Both the position numbers and the translations under genes were made by a program. Shown here one piece after another: positions 14,664-22,508 of a DNA stretch of 33,434 nucleotides (within the stretch, counting starts at the first letter, position 1; every line of letters starts with the position of its first letter). The DNA is taken from NCBI GenBank assembly GCA_031548675.1, contig JAVBQU010000163.1, positions 1 to 33,434 of the forward strand, written 5' to 3'. This DNA is from JAVBQU01 sp031548675. GTDB lineage: Bacteria > Bacteroidota > Bacteroidia > Bacteroidales > P3. The notes below the pieces were generated by a model that saw only the letters and a program-made list of their open reading frames with translations, ran no database searches and was not told the origin of the DNA.

Positions 14664-16379
14664 GTGCAGAAAATTATCTCCATATTATTGATTTTTGCAG
14701 GATTACAATCCGCTTTGGCACAAAAGTATCCTCAACACGATTTTATCAATCCTTTGAATATTCCACTGGCAACATCGGGGACTTTCGGCGAAATAAGGGG
14801 TAATCATTTTCATTCAGGTTTAGACTTCCGAACGGAACAGGTAATAGGTCTTCCGGTTTTTGCGGCAGCAAACGGCTACATAAGCCGTATAAAAATAAGC
14901 CCTTATGGTTACGGAAAAGCGATTTATATTACACATCCCAATGGATATACAACTGTTTACGGACATTTAAGCGGATTTGGATTGGGTATTGCCGAGCTGG
15001 TAAAAACACTGCAATACAGAGCCCAAAGTTTTGAAATCGACAAATACTTCAAGCCTAATGAATATGTTGTAAAGCAAGGAGATACTATTGCTTTCAGTGG
15101 GAATACAGGTTCTTCGGGCGGACCGCATCTGCATTTTGAAATCCGCAATACAGGAAGCGAAAAACCCATTAATCCTTTACTTTTCGGCATTGTAATGTCG
15201 GACAAAGTGCCTCCCGTTATTCATAATGCGGCTGTTTATCCCAATAATGCCCAAAGTGTAGTTAATAAAAACTCATCTAAAGTTGAACTTACACCCAATA
15301 ACAAACCCCAAATTGTAGAAGCTTCAGGAGATGTATATCTAGGTGTTTATGCTTCTGACCGTTCACTCGGTTCTGTGGGCAAAAACGGGGTATTCAGCAT
15401 TGAACTTTATGTTAATCAAAAGCTTTTCTTTAAACAAAGCGTTGAGGCAATTTCTTTTGCCGACACACGCTTTTCGAACGCGACTTTTGATTATGCCACA
15501 TACGTGGATTCTGATAAACGTTTTCAAATTACCAAAATCTTACCTAATAATCCACTTGGTATTTATAAGAAAGTTCAAAATAGAGGAGTTCTCCATATAG
15601 TTAAAGACAGCATTTACGATATTAATTACAAAGTAGCTGACTTTGCCGGCAATACAGCTCAGTTTGCTTTCCAGATAAAAGGAACCGGAGATACGGCAGC
15701 CACCAAGCCTAAGCCGGAACAGGGGACACTCATAAATTGGGATAATGACAAGAGTATAATCCAGAAAGAAATGTCTATTGTTTTTGATGACGGTACATTT
15801 TACGATGATGTAGTTTTTCAATATTCTCAAAAAGATACTTCGGCGATAGATTTGTTTTCTAACATTCATTGTGTACATAATGCCAAAACTCCTGTACAAA
15901 AAGATTTTACACTAAAAATAAAAACGACGGTTCCTGTTCCGGCATCTCTTTATTCCAAGCTCGCATTGGCTCGTATTGTAAACAATAGATTAAGCTATGA
16001 AGGGGGTGAATATCAAAAAGACGGGTATGTGCTGTTAAAAACCAAAAATTTTGGTAACTTTGTCGTAAGCTTAGATACGGTTGCACCAATGGTTACACCA
16101 CAGAATTTTACGGACAGCATGGTTGTAAGCAATCAAAAAATTATCGCAATAACTATCTCTGATAATTTTTCCGGAATTAGAAGCTATGCAGGCAAGCTTA
16201 ATGGCGAATGGGTTTTGATGGAGTATGAATACAAAACCAACAGTTTGTTTTATGTTATCGACAAACGTTTGCAAACAGGCAGAAATACATTGGAAGTAAG
16301 CGTATCGGATAATAAGGGAAACCGAACCACTAAGCAATGGCTGATTATAAAAGAACAAAACAATCAATCAACTAAATAA
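14664..16379 (+). CDS. M23-family metallopeptidase (LytM-type), exported
   Basis: About 571 residues from the chosen start. After a signal peptide (IISILLIFAGLQSALAQ), an M23 domain carries the zinc motif HFHSGLDFRT (H-x3-D), GHLSGFG and PHLHFEI (HxH); all expected metal and catalytic residues are present. These enzymes cut peptidoglycan cross-links, or act as scaffolds when residues are lost. The long C-terminal part (~400 residues) is beta-rich and not recognised. The open frame runs back into the tRNA-Leu(CAG) gene, so an ATG at 14544 is not credible. GTG at 14664, directly before the signal peptide, is my best start; TTG 14687 is out of context. Fifteen bases separate its stop from the next gene. 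Confidence 0.82.
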   Translation: MQKIISILLIFAGLQSALAQKYPQHDFINPLNIPLATSGTFGEIRGNHFHSGLDFRTEQVIGLPVFAAANGYISRIKISPYGYGKAIYITHPNGYTTVYGHLSGFGLGIAELVKTLQYRAQSFEIDKYFKPNEYVVKQGDTIAFSGNTGSSGGPHLHFEIRNTGSEKPINPLLFGIVMSDKVPPVIHNAAVYPNNAQSVVNKNSSKVELTPNNKPQIVEASGDVYLGVYASDRSLGSVGKNGVFSIELYVNQKLFFKQSVEAISFADTRFSNATFDYATYVDSDKRFQITKILPNNPLGIYKKVQNRGVLHIVKDSIYDINYKVADFAGNTAQFAFQIKGTGDTAATKPKPEQGTLINWDNDKSIIQKEMSIVFDDGTFYDDVVFQYSQKDTSAIDLFSNIHCVHNAKTPVQKDFTLKIKTTVPVPASLYSKLALARIVNNRLSYEGGEYQKDGYVLLKTKNFGNFVVSLDTVAPMVTPQNFTDSMVVSNQKIIAITISDNFSGIRSYAGKLNGEWVLMEYEYKTNSLFYVIDKRLQTGRNTLEVSVSDNKGNRTTKQWLIIKEQNNQSTK

Positions 16380-16394
16380 TAATCTCTACTGTCG

Positions 16395-18536
16395 ATGAAA
16401 AAAATTACATTCATTATCGTATTACTGGCTTTGCCGGTATTGATTTTTGCCCAATCCAAATCCCTAAATGTGGATGAGCTGATGGTTAACCGCAGCCTCT
16501 ACCCTGCTACCCTATCCAACCTGCAATTTATGGGCAATAGCTTTAATTTTTCTTATATTGCTAATAATAAATTGGTAAAAGGACAATTTGGCAAACCCAA
16601 TAGAGATACGATTTTGAGCATTGATGATTTGAATTCAAAAGTATCAGATTTACAAATTGATAAATTTAAAAGAATGCCTGCATTGGAATATTTAAGTCCC
16701 AATGAAATAATGCTTAAGCAAAGCAACAAAATACTGAAATATGATTTGGTAAAAAAAACAATGGCTGTTCTTAATACTTATCCTGAGAAAGCAGAAAATA
16801 TAGAAATAGAAAACAATCACTATAATGCAGCTTATACGCTTGGCAGTAACTTGTATGTATCGGTTTATGGAAAAGAAATGGCTGTAAGCAAAGATGGAAA
16901 AGAGGGGCTGGTTTATGGAAGCCACCGCGTACACCGCAACGAATTCGGTATTGAAAAAGGTATATTCTGGTCTCCGCAGGGAAACCTGCTGGCTTTTTAC
17001 CGCATGGATGAGTCTATGGTGGCTGATTATCCTTTGGTTAAAACGGCTAACGAACGTATTGCCAAATTAGACAATATTAAATACCCTATGGCAGGAATGC
17101 CTATACATGAAGTTACGGTGGGTGTTTACAGCCCTCAAACCGGACGTACCATATATTTGAAAACCGGAGAACCTAAAGCCCAATATCTGACTAATGTTAC
17201 ATGGTCGCCCGATGAACAATTTATCTATATTGCCGTATTGAACCGCGATCAAAACTACATGAAATTGAATCGTTACAATGTAAGCACAGGCGAATTGGAT
17301 AAAACACTTTTTGAAGAAAAAAATGATCGTTACGTTGAGCCGCAAGCCGGTGCTGTTTTCGTACCCAACAATTCTGATCAATTTCTCTGGCTAAGCGAGC
17401 GTGATGGATATAAACATATTTATATTTACAAAACGGATGGTACGCTAATTAAACAACTTACTTCTGGACAATGGATTGTAAAAAGCATAGAGGGTTTTGA
17501 TAGTAAGGGCGAAAATGTATATTTTTACGGAACTAAAGATAGCCCATTGCAAACACATTTATATGCTGTAAACATCAAAAACGGCGTTATCCAAAAGATT
17601 ACTACAGGAACAGGAACTCATACTGTACAAATTAATAAATCGGGATATTTTCTTGATACTTATTCTAATTTGAATACTGCTTATAAAGTTCAGATTTTCG
17701 ATACCAAAGGAAAAGTAGTACAAACCATTGCAGAAGATGTTAATCCGTTAAAAGATTATGCAATGCCGACTACCGAAATTTTTACTATCAAGGCTCAAGA
17801 CGGCATGGATTTATACTGCCGCATGATAAAGCCCAAAGATTTTGATCCCAATAAAAAATATCCCGTTTTTGTGTATGTTTATGGAGGTCCGCATGCCCAA
17901 CTGATTACCGACAGCTGGCTGGGCGGAGCAGGTTTATTCCTCAATTTTATGGCTCAACAAGGTTTTATTGTTTGGACTATGGACAGCAGGGGTTCTGCTA
18001 ATCGCGGTTTCGATTTCGAAAGCTGTATACATCGTAATTTGGGGACTATTGAAGTCCGCGATCAAATGGACGGTATTAATTATTTAAAAACTTTACCTTA
18101 TATCAAACCCGACCATATTAGCGTGGATGGTTGGAGCTACGGCGGTTTTATGACCGTTTCGTTAAAATTGAAGAATCCAGGTGTATTTTGCACCGCTACC
18201 GCAGGAGGTCCTGTAATTGATTGGAAATTTTACGAAGCCATGTACGGAGAGCGTTATATGGATACACCGGAACAAAATCCTGATGGCTACAAAAGTGCAG
18301 CTTTAACCAACTATGTAAACAATTTGGATGGAAAACTCATGATTTTCCACGGAGCTGAAGATGATGTAGTACTTTGGCAAAACAGCTTAGATTTCATTAA
18401 TGCCTGTATAAAAGCGGGAAAACAAGTAGATTATTTTGTTTATCCCGACCACCAACATAATGTTAGAGGAATGGACCGTGCTCATTTATTCCGTAAAATC
18501 TACGAATACCACAGAGATAATAATTTGTTGAAATAA
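16395..18536 (+). CDS. Dipeptidyl peptidase IV, S9B family
   Basis: 713-residue exported serine peptidase with an N-terminal signal peptide (ITFIIVLLALPVLIFAQ), a DPP IV-type beta-propeller and a C-terminal alpha/beta-hydrolase domain. The catalytic serine is Ser581 in DGWSYGGFMT, the acid is in HGAEDDVV (Asp656/657), and the base is probably His688 in DHQHNV. The propeller contains the FWSPQGNLLAFYRMDES region with the Glu-containing substrate N-terminus motif. It releases X-Pro or X-Ala dipeptides from peptides in the periplasm or at the surface. It lies 15 bases after the M23 gene and is closed by an 18-bp terminator. Suits a peptide-scavenging anaerobe. Confidence 0.93.
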   Translation: MKKITFIIVLLALPVLIFAQSKSLNVDELMVNRSLYPATLSNLQFMGNSFNFSYIANNKLVKGQFGKPNRDTILSIDDLNSKVSDLQIDKFKRMPALEYLSPNEIMLKQSNKILKYDLVKKTMAVLNTYPEKAENIEIENNHYNAAYTLGSNLYVSVYGKEMAVSKDGKEGLVYGSHRVHRNEFGIEKGIFWSPQGNLLAFYRMDESMVADYPLVKTANERIAKLDNIKYPMAGMPIHEVTVGVYSPQTGRTIYLKTGEPKAQYLTNVTWSPDEQFIYIAVLNRDQNYMKLNRYNVSTGELDKTLFEEKNDRYVEPQAGAVFVPNNSDQFLWLSERDGYKHIYIYKTDGTLIKQLTSGQWIVKSIEGFDSKGENVYFYGTKDSPLQTHLYAVNIKNGVIQKITTGTGTHTVQINKSGYFLDTYSNLNTAYKVQIFDTKGKVVQTIAEDVNPLKDYAMPTTEIFTIKAQDGMDLYCRMIKPKDFDPNKKYPVFVYVYGGPHAQLITDSWLGGAGLFLNFMAQQGFIVWTMDSRGSANRGFDFESCIHRNLGTIEVRDQMDGINYLKTLPYIKPDHISVDGWSYGGFMTVSLKLKNPGVFCTATAGGPVIDWKFYEAMYGERYMDTPEQNPDGYKSAALTNYVNNLDGKLMIFHGAEDDVVLWQNSLDFINACIKAGKQVDYFVYPDHQHNVRGMDRAHLFRKIYEYHRDNNLLK

Positions 18537-18551
18537 AATCCTTTCACCATC

Positions 18552-18594
18552 AAAGAGAGAGGTTGTCTATAGTTTTAGACAACCTCTCTCTTTT
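18552..18594. terminator. Bidirectional 18-bp terminator
   Basis: The arms at 18552-18569 and 18576-18593 are fully complementary around a six-base loop, with A-rich left and T-rich right ends. It serves the peptidase transcript (+) and the convergent unknown gene (-). Confidence 0.85.
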
Positions 18595-18625
18595 AAACAT
18601 CTACAGTTATACTGCTTTTGCTATT

Positions 18626-19771
18626 TTACTCTAAAGTATTATAATCAACAGGGAACATTGTATCATTAATTTGGTCTGCATAATCGAAATACTGAAGTTG
18701 TTCCCGAAGAGGTTCAGGATATTTCTTTAAATAGTCGTTAACCATATTATACCAATGTATTATTTGTTCAAAATCTTTACCGTTTTTAGCAGCTAATTTA
18801 TATTTGTTTAAGTTGTATTGATAGCTTCTTTTGCTACTTTCAATAACATCCTCTCTACACTTATAAATATAAGCTGCATTATATGATGATAAAAAATCTC
18901 GCAACAATCGGGCATGTAATTCTGTCAACATAAAAATAACTTGGTTATATTTCAGTTCTTGTTCTGTTTTGTATATTGGGCAAACCCACGATTTATTTCT
19001 ATCTATATATGTATGTACTTTAAAATATTTATCATTTTTGAATCTGGTAAAATCCTTATGATCTTTCAAAAGCCTTTCTTTATATGATAGAGTCGTATCT
19101 TGTTTTTGCCTTTGGGATGCAGGGTGAAATTGAGGTCCACTTGAAAAACAAAGCTTAAAACCATACCATTTCGGTTTATTAATTATCATTTCATAATCAC
19201 AATCAATATACGAAGAAATGCCCGAATTGCAATTTTCTTCCTTAGAGGTAAAGAAATCCCAACTAAAAAAAGGGACACCTCCCCAAATAATATCGTTTAA
19301 ATACATGATATTAAACGAATCTTTGGGCTGAAAATCAGCAAACGGCATACAAGATAAAAAACATGCGTTATCACGCCTGTAACCATCAGAATAAATGGTA
19401 ATATATGTAATCAAATCATTCCCTTTCCTATATATGGTATCCTTAAAAAAGGGATCATTTGTCAAAACAATATCATATTGTTTTTCTGTTTGTATATTCG
19501 AAATGCATTGAGGATTAATTTTTTCAGAGTAAATTTTAAGATTATAAGTGGCGGAAGATGTTGGAAGCGGTATCGTCACAACTCGACTATGAATACAGTT
19601 GCTATATACAATATGTGAATCCTGTTCTATTTGTATATTCAAATTTTTTATACATGTGGTATCTTCATGATAAAACCGTAATTCTATAAAGTTGTTTAAG
19701 GATACATTCTGGCAAAGAGAATTCATAGATATGAATAACAATAACTTGCCGATAAATAATATTTTTTTCAT
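18626..19771 (-). CDS. Unknown exported protein
   Basis: 381-residue protein that I cannot assign. An N-terminal signal peptide (ILFIGKLLLFISMNSLC) is followed by a beta-rich segment reminiscent of a carboxypeptidase-regulatory-like fold (about 22-110), then a Cys-containing middle (FLSCMPF, SYIDCDYEM). The Lys/Tyr-rich C-terminal ~120 residues are probably helical. No catalytic signature is seen. AT-rich codons are stronger here than in the neighbouring peptidase genes, hinting at an accessory gene. The 22-23 bp minisatellite begins 39 bases upstream of its ATG, so its promoter region is displaced or lies in the array. Convergent with the DPP IV gene. Confidence 0.62.
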   Translation of the reverse strand: MKKILFIGKLLLFISMNSLCQNVSLNNFIELRFYHEDTTCIKNLNIQIEQDSHIVYSNCIHSRVVTIPLPTSSATYNLKIYSEKINPQCISNIQTEKQYDIVLTNDPFFKDTIYRKGNDLITYITIYSDGYRRDNACFLSCMPFADFQPKDSFNIMYLNDIIWGGVPFFSWDFFTSKEENCNSGISSYIDCDYEMIINKPKWYGFKLCFSSGPQFHPASQRQKQDTTLSYKERLLKDHKDFTRFKNDKYFKVHTYIDRNKSWVCPIYKTEQELKYNQVIFMLTELHARLLRDFLSSYNAAYIYKCREDVIESSKRSYQYNLNKYKLAAKNGKDFEQIIHWYNMVNDYLKKYPEPLREQLQYFDYADQINDTMFPVDYNTLE

Positions 19772-19809
19772 AATATGACCTTTATTATACCTAATTGAGC
19801 TAGCAAACC

Positions 19810-20009
19810 CACCACCATATATTCACAAACTTACCGCCGAGAGTATCCCTATATCAATGTGTTAAGTATACCTCGCTCACCGCCGAGGCTTCCTTGTCTC
19901 ACCGCGGTGAGTACTCCTATGCCACCGCCGTGCCCTACCTCTTTCACGGCGGTGGGGCAACACGCCCACCACTGTGAGCAAGGGTGTTTTCCGTTGTATC
20001 CTATATCAA
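19810..20009. repeat. Degenerate 22-23 bp minisatellite, GC-rich
   Basis: Units begin at 19810, 19832, 19855 (very degenerate), 19878, 19900, 19923, 19945 and 19967, spaced 22-23 bases. Most open with CACCGCCG or a variant (TACCGCCG, CACCGCGG, CACGGCGG, CACCACTG), followed by a diverged tail. A 14-15 base block (GTATCCTATATCAA, with one extra C in one copy) recurs at 19843 and 19996. The block is much richer in G+C than its surroundings. It fills nearly all of the gap between two unknown minus-strand genes. Confidence 0.7.
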
Positions 20010-20016
20010 ACCCCCG

Positions 20017-20544
20017 TTAATCAAAGTATCTATTCCATTCTTTTCTTGCTACTTCAATTGAAGGCAGTGTTTCTAATTTATTGTTTTTTAGCCATCCTAT
20101 TGAATGTAAGTGCAAAACAAATTTACTATTCTCTCTTACAACACCAGTAAATTTATTCCCTTTGGGAAATGGTTCTATACACAGACTATCTTTATATAAA
20201 CTTACCATTAGGTCTTTTTCATCATAAATAGCAACATTAAAACTATCTATCTTAAGAAAGCCTTTATATCCCAATTCACTTGAATTAGCATAACCTGTAA
20301 TAAAATAGGAGAATTGGAAAATTGTATCATTTAAATCAGTTTGTTTAAATCTGAAATAAAAATATTTTGCTCCTGCATTTACATCTTTCAAATAATCCCC
20401 TTTTATTTTAGTATTAAAGAATGCATATAATTCATTTCCTTTCGATATTTCTTGAAATGTATCATGTGTTTGTTCAACATTTTCTTTTTTTCGCACACAA
20501 GAAGAATAAAGAAATAGCAAAAGTATGTAAAATAATATCCTCAT
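20017..20544 (-). CDS. Unknown lipoprotein
   Basis: 175-residue protein with a lipoprotein signal: hydrophobic MRILFYILLLFLYSSC with lipobox LYSSC and Cys16 as the lipidation site. The mature part is a mixed, probably beta-rich domain (KYFYFRFKQTD, FQFSYFITGYA, FVLHLHSIGW) with no recognised motif. It is predicted to sit in the outer or inner membrane facing the periplasm. Its stop is seven bases from the minisatellite. A promoter-like TATATTTGC lies about 90 bases upstream. No functional hint comes from the neighbours. Confidence 0.6.
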   Translation of the reverse strand: MRILFYILLLFLYSSCVRKKENVEQTHDTFQEISKGNELYAFFNTKIKGDYLKDVNAGAKYFYFRFKQTDLNDTIFQFSYFITGYANSSELGYKGFLKIDSFNVAIYDEKDLMVSLYKDSLCIEPFPKGNKFTGVVRENSKFVLHLHSIGWLKNNKLETLPSIEVARKEWNRYFD

Positions 20545-20630
20545 GATCTTAACAATTAAATTTTAATAGCTACAATAATATAAAAGCCCTTATTAGTATA
20601 TCATAACGATTTAAAAACAAAATACACAGT

Positions 20631-20659
20631 GCAAATATATAAATTTATTATTGGTCAAA
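20631..20659 (-). promoter_or_regulatory. Possible promoter of the lipoprotein gene
   Basis: On the minus strand TTTG (20659-20656) then TATATTTGC (20639-20631). The spacer is 16 bases, shorter than the usual 19-20. Confidence 0.35.
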
Positions 20660-20708
20660 AAGACATGAATTAATTTATCTTTCATTTCTGCACCCAAAAG
20701 ATTGACCC

Positions 20709-20861
20709 TCGTTCGGCTTAATGTTTTTTTGATGTTGAACGAAAATTGCATTTTCGTTCTCTTGCTTCACTAAATTTTAAATTCGGTTATTGTACCAAGT
20801 GGCAATACATTTGCTGCTTAACTCCTACCACTCATTTATAGCCAATTTTTTAGCTGAACGA
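20709..20861. repeat. 153-bp imperfect inverted-repeat element with internal hairpin
   Basis: TCGTTCGGCTTAA (20709-20721) and TTTAGCTGAACGA (20849-20861) match as inverted ends at 11 of 13 positions. Inside, GAACGAAAAT (20737-20746) and ATTTTCGTTC (20750-20759) form a perfect 10-bp hairpin with a three-base loop. No ORF of note is inside. This accounts for most of the gene-free stretch between the lipoprotein gene and the initiator tRNA. Confidence 0.5.
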
Positions 20862-20877
20862 AGACAAAATATTAATA

Positions 20878-20913
20878 AAAAAGGGAACTGCTTAAAATAA
20901 CAGTTCCCTTTTT
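20878..20913 (-). terminator. Terminator of the initiator tRNA transcript
   Basis: A 13-bp stem, AAAAAGGGAACTG (20878-20890) with CAGTTCCCTTTTT (20901-20913), ten-base loop. On the minus strand it follows the tRNA after two bases and ends in T residues. Confidence 0.85.
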
Positions 20914-20915
20914 AG

Positions 20916-20987
20916 TAGCGGGAGCAGGATTCGAACCTACGACCTACGGGTTATGAGCCCGCCGAGCTACCTCTGCTCCATCCCGCA
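20916..20987 (-). tRNA. Initiator tRNA-Met (CAT)
   Basis: Cloverleaf on the minus strand with anticodon CAT in the loop CTCATAA. The anticodon stem ends in GGG/CCC, the three G-C pairs typical of initiator tRNA, and positions 1 and 72 are T and T, a mismatch that is the other initiator hallmark. T-loop TTCGAAT; CCA is not encoded. Confidence 0.92.
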
Positions 20988-20995
20988 ATATGAGT

Positions 20996-21027
20996 GCAAA
21001 GGTACATTTTTTTTATCAAAAAACAAA
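20996..21027 (-). promoter_or_regulatory. Initiator tRNA promoter
   Basis: Minus strand TTTG (21027-21024), 19-base spacer, TACCTTTGC (21004-20996), nine bases before the tRNA. The same -7 box, TACCTTTGC, precedes the tRNA-Leu pair. Confidence 0.72.
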
Positions 21028-21065
21028 TTTTACTTTTCCATTTCTTTAATTTTTTATTGCTACCT

Positions 21066-22406
21066 CTACCGTTGGATTTCTAAAGTAATGATATTATCAG
21101 CTTCTTTATCATTTGTCCATGCAATATCAAGAACAATATAGTTGTTATCGATAGCTTGGAACTTAACTTTCTCTTGAGTACCAAATTTTACAGCAGATTT
21201 TACTTTGTAAGGCAATTGCAACAATAGTTTATTATCTTTTTTCTTAAACACATGAATATATACTTTGTTATCTTTTTCTGTTATACATCCCCAATCTTGC
21301 GGTTTTACCGCTCCGGCTGTAGTTCCGTAAATTGTTTCTCCATAACGGTTGAGCCATTCTCCCATTTTTTCTAAACGTTTTACGCTTTCAGGGTGTATCT
21401 CCCCTGTTGGCAAAGGACCTACATTCAACAGCATATTGGCTCCATAACCGGCAGCCTTAACCAGTAGATGAATCAAATCTTCGTACGATTTATAATTCAA
21501 ATCTGTAATACTATACCCCCAGCTATTATTCATCGTTATACAGCTTTCTAAAGGCATTTTAGCTCCGTGAACAGATTGTCCGCTGTATCCGGCTTTATTT
21601 TCGCCCGGCAGGTCTTGTTCAAACAATTGAAAATCTTCTCCGGCAATGGGTGATAAATGGTGGTTGTTCCCTATCATGCAAGCAGGTTGTAAACGATGAA
21701 TTAAAGCATAAATTTCGTTATAATGCCAATCTACATAGGTTTTTGGATTTTCCTTATTGGCATCGCTGCCTTTCTCCAATTGGTCCCAATGTCCATCAAA
21801 CCAAATTCCGGAAATAGGTCCGTAATTAGTTAATAATTCCGTTAATTGGGCTTTCATAAAATTGATATAGGAATTCCAATCTCCTTGTTCTGCCCGTCCC
21901 GTTCCCTTGCCTGTTCGTCCTGTGGTATATTGATAATCTGTCCTATACCAATCTAAAAGGGAATAATACAGGTATAATTTTATACCTTGCTTCTGGCATT
22001 CGGTAGAAATTTCTTTTAAAACATCCCGTTTAAAAGGTGTATTGGTTATTTTCCAGTCGCTTTGTTTGGTATCCCACATACTAAACCCATCATGATGGCG
22101 GCTAATGAACGTAATGTATTTCATGCCTGATTTCTTAACCAGTGAAACCCATTCTTTGGCATCAAATTTAGAAGGATAAAATCCGTCTTTCAAGCGTGTG
22201 TATTCACTCACTTTGATATTTTGGTTATTCATAACCCATTCGCCTGCTCCTAGCATGCTGGAAACTCCCCAGTGAACGAATAAGCCAAAACGGTCTTCGG
22301 CAAAAGCTTTGCGTGCCGCCAAATTTTCAGGAGTGGGCGTATAACTTTCTTGTGCAGAGGCACAAAAAGCACAGATTGCGAAAATGATAGTAAATAATTT
22401 ATTCAT
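21066..22406 (-). CDS. Alpha-L-fucosidase, GH29
   Basis: 446-residue exported glycosidase with a signal peptide (LFTIIFAICAFCASAQ). The catalytic barrel carries RFGLFVHWGVSS (40-50), KYITFISRHHDGFSMWDTK (96-114) and GIWFDGHWDQ, where Asp204 is the likely nucleophile. A short beta domain follows from about residue 355. It releases terminal fucose from glycans; in gut or host-associated Bacteroidota this supports mucin or milk-glycan use. No SusC/SusD pair or fucose catabolic gene is adjacent, so it is not part of a visible polysaccharide locus. Its promoter overlaps the end of the upstream gene. Confidence 0.92.
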   Translation of the reverse strand: MNKLFTIIFAICAFCASAQESYTPTPENLAARKAFAEDRFGLFVHWGVSSMLGAGEWVMNNQNIKVSEYTRLKDGFYPSKFDAKEWVSLVKKSGMKYITFISRHHDGFSMWDTKQSDWKITNTPFKRDVLKEISTECQKQGIKLYLYYSLLDWYRTDYQYTTGRTGKGTGRAEQGDWNSYINFMKAQLTELLTNYGPISGIWFDGHWDQLEKGSDANKENPKTYVDWHYNEIYALIHRLQPACMIGNNHHLSPIAGEDFQLFEQDLPGENKAGYSGQSVHGAKMPLESCITMNNSWGYSITDLNYKSYEDLIHLLVKAAGYGANMLLNVGPLPTGEIHPESVKRLEKMGEWLNRYGETIYGTTAGAVKPQDWGCITEKDNKVYIHVFKKKDNKLLLQLPYKVKSAVKFGTQEKVKFQAIDNNYIVLDIAWTNDKEADNIITLEIQR

Positions 22407-22475
22407 AATTTTAGTTTTAAAAATTTCTGCGTTTTCTAATCATCGGCATCAATGATATTTATTGAGCGTATTTTT

Positions 22476-22508
22476 GCAAAGATAGCTTATTCTGCATCGT
22501 AATACAAA
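22476..22508 (-). promoter_or_regulatory. Fucosidase promoter
   Basis: Minus strand TTTG (22508-22505), 20-base spacer, TATCTTTGC (22484-22476). The -33 element is inside the 3' end of the upstream gene. About 70 bases separate the -7 box from the ATG. Confidence 0.6.

Noticed and set aside
19810..20009. CRISPR array
   Set aside because: Units are adjacent with 22-23 base period and diverged tails; there are no constant repeats with unique spacers of 30 or more bases, and no cas gene is near.
20709..20861. Integron attC site
   Set aside because: Size is plausible, but no matching core (GTTRRRY) and inverse core pair at the ends, and no cassette ORF or integrase.
18594..20916. Genomic island integrated at the initiator tRNA
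   Set aside because: No integrase is present, and I found no second copy of the tRNA 3' end at the far side.
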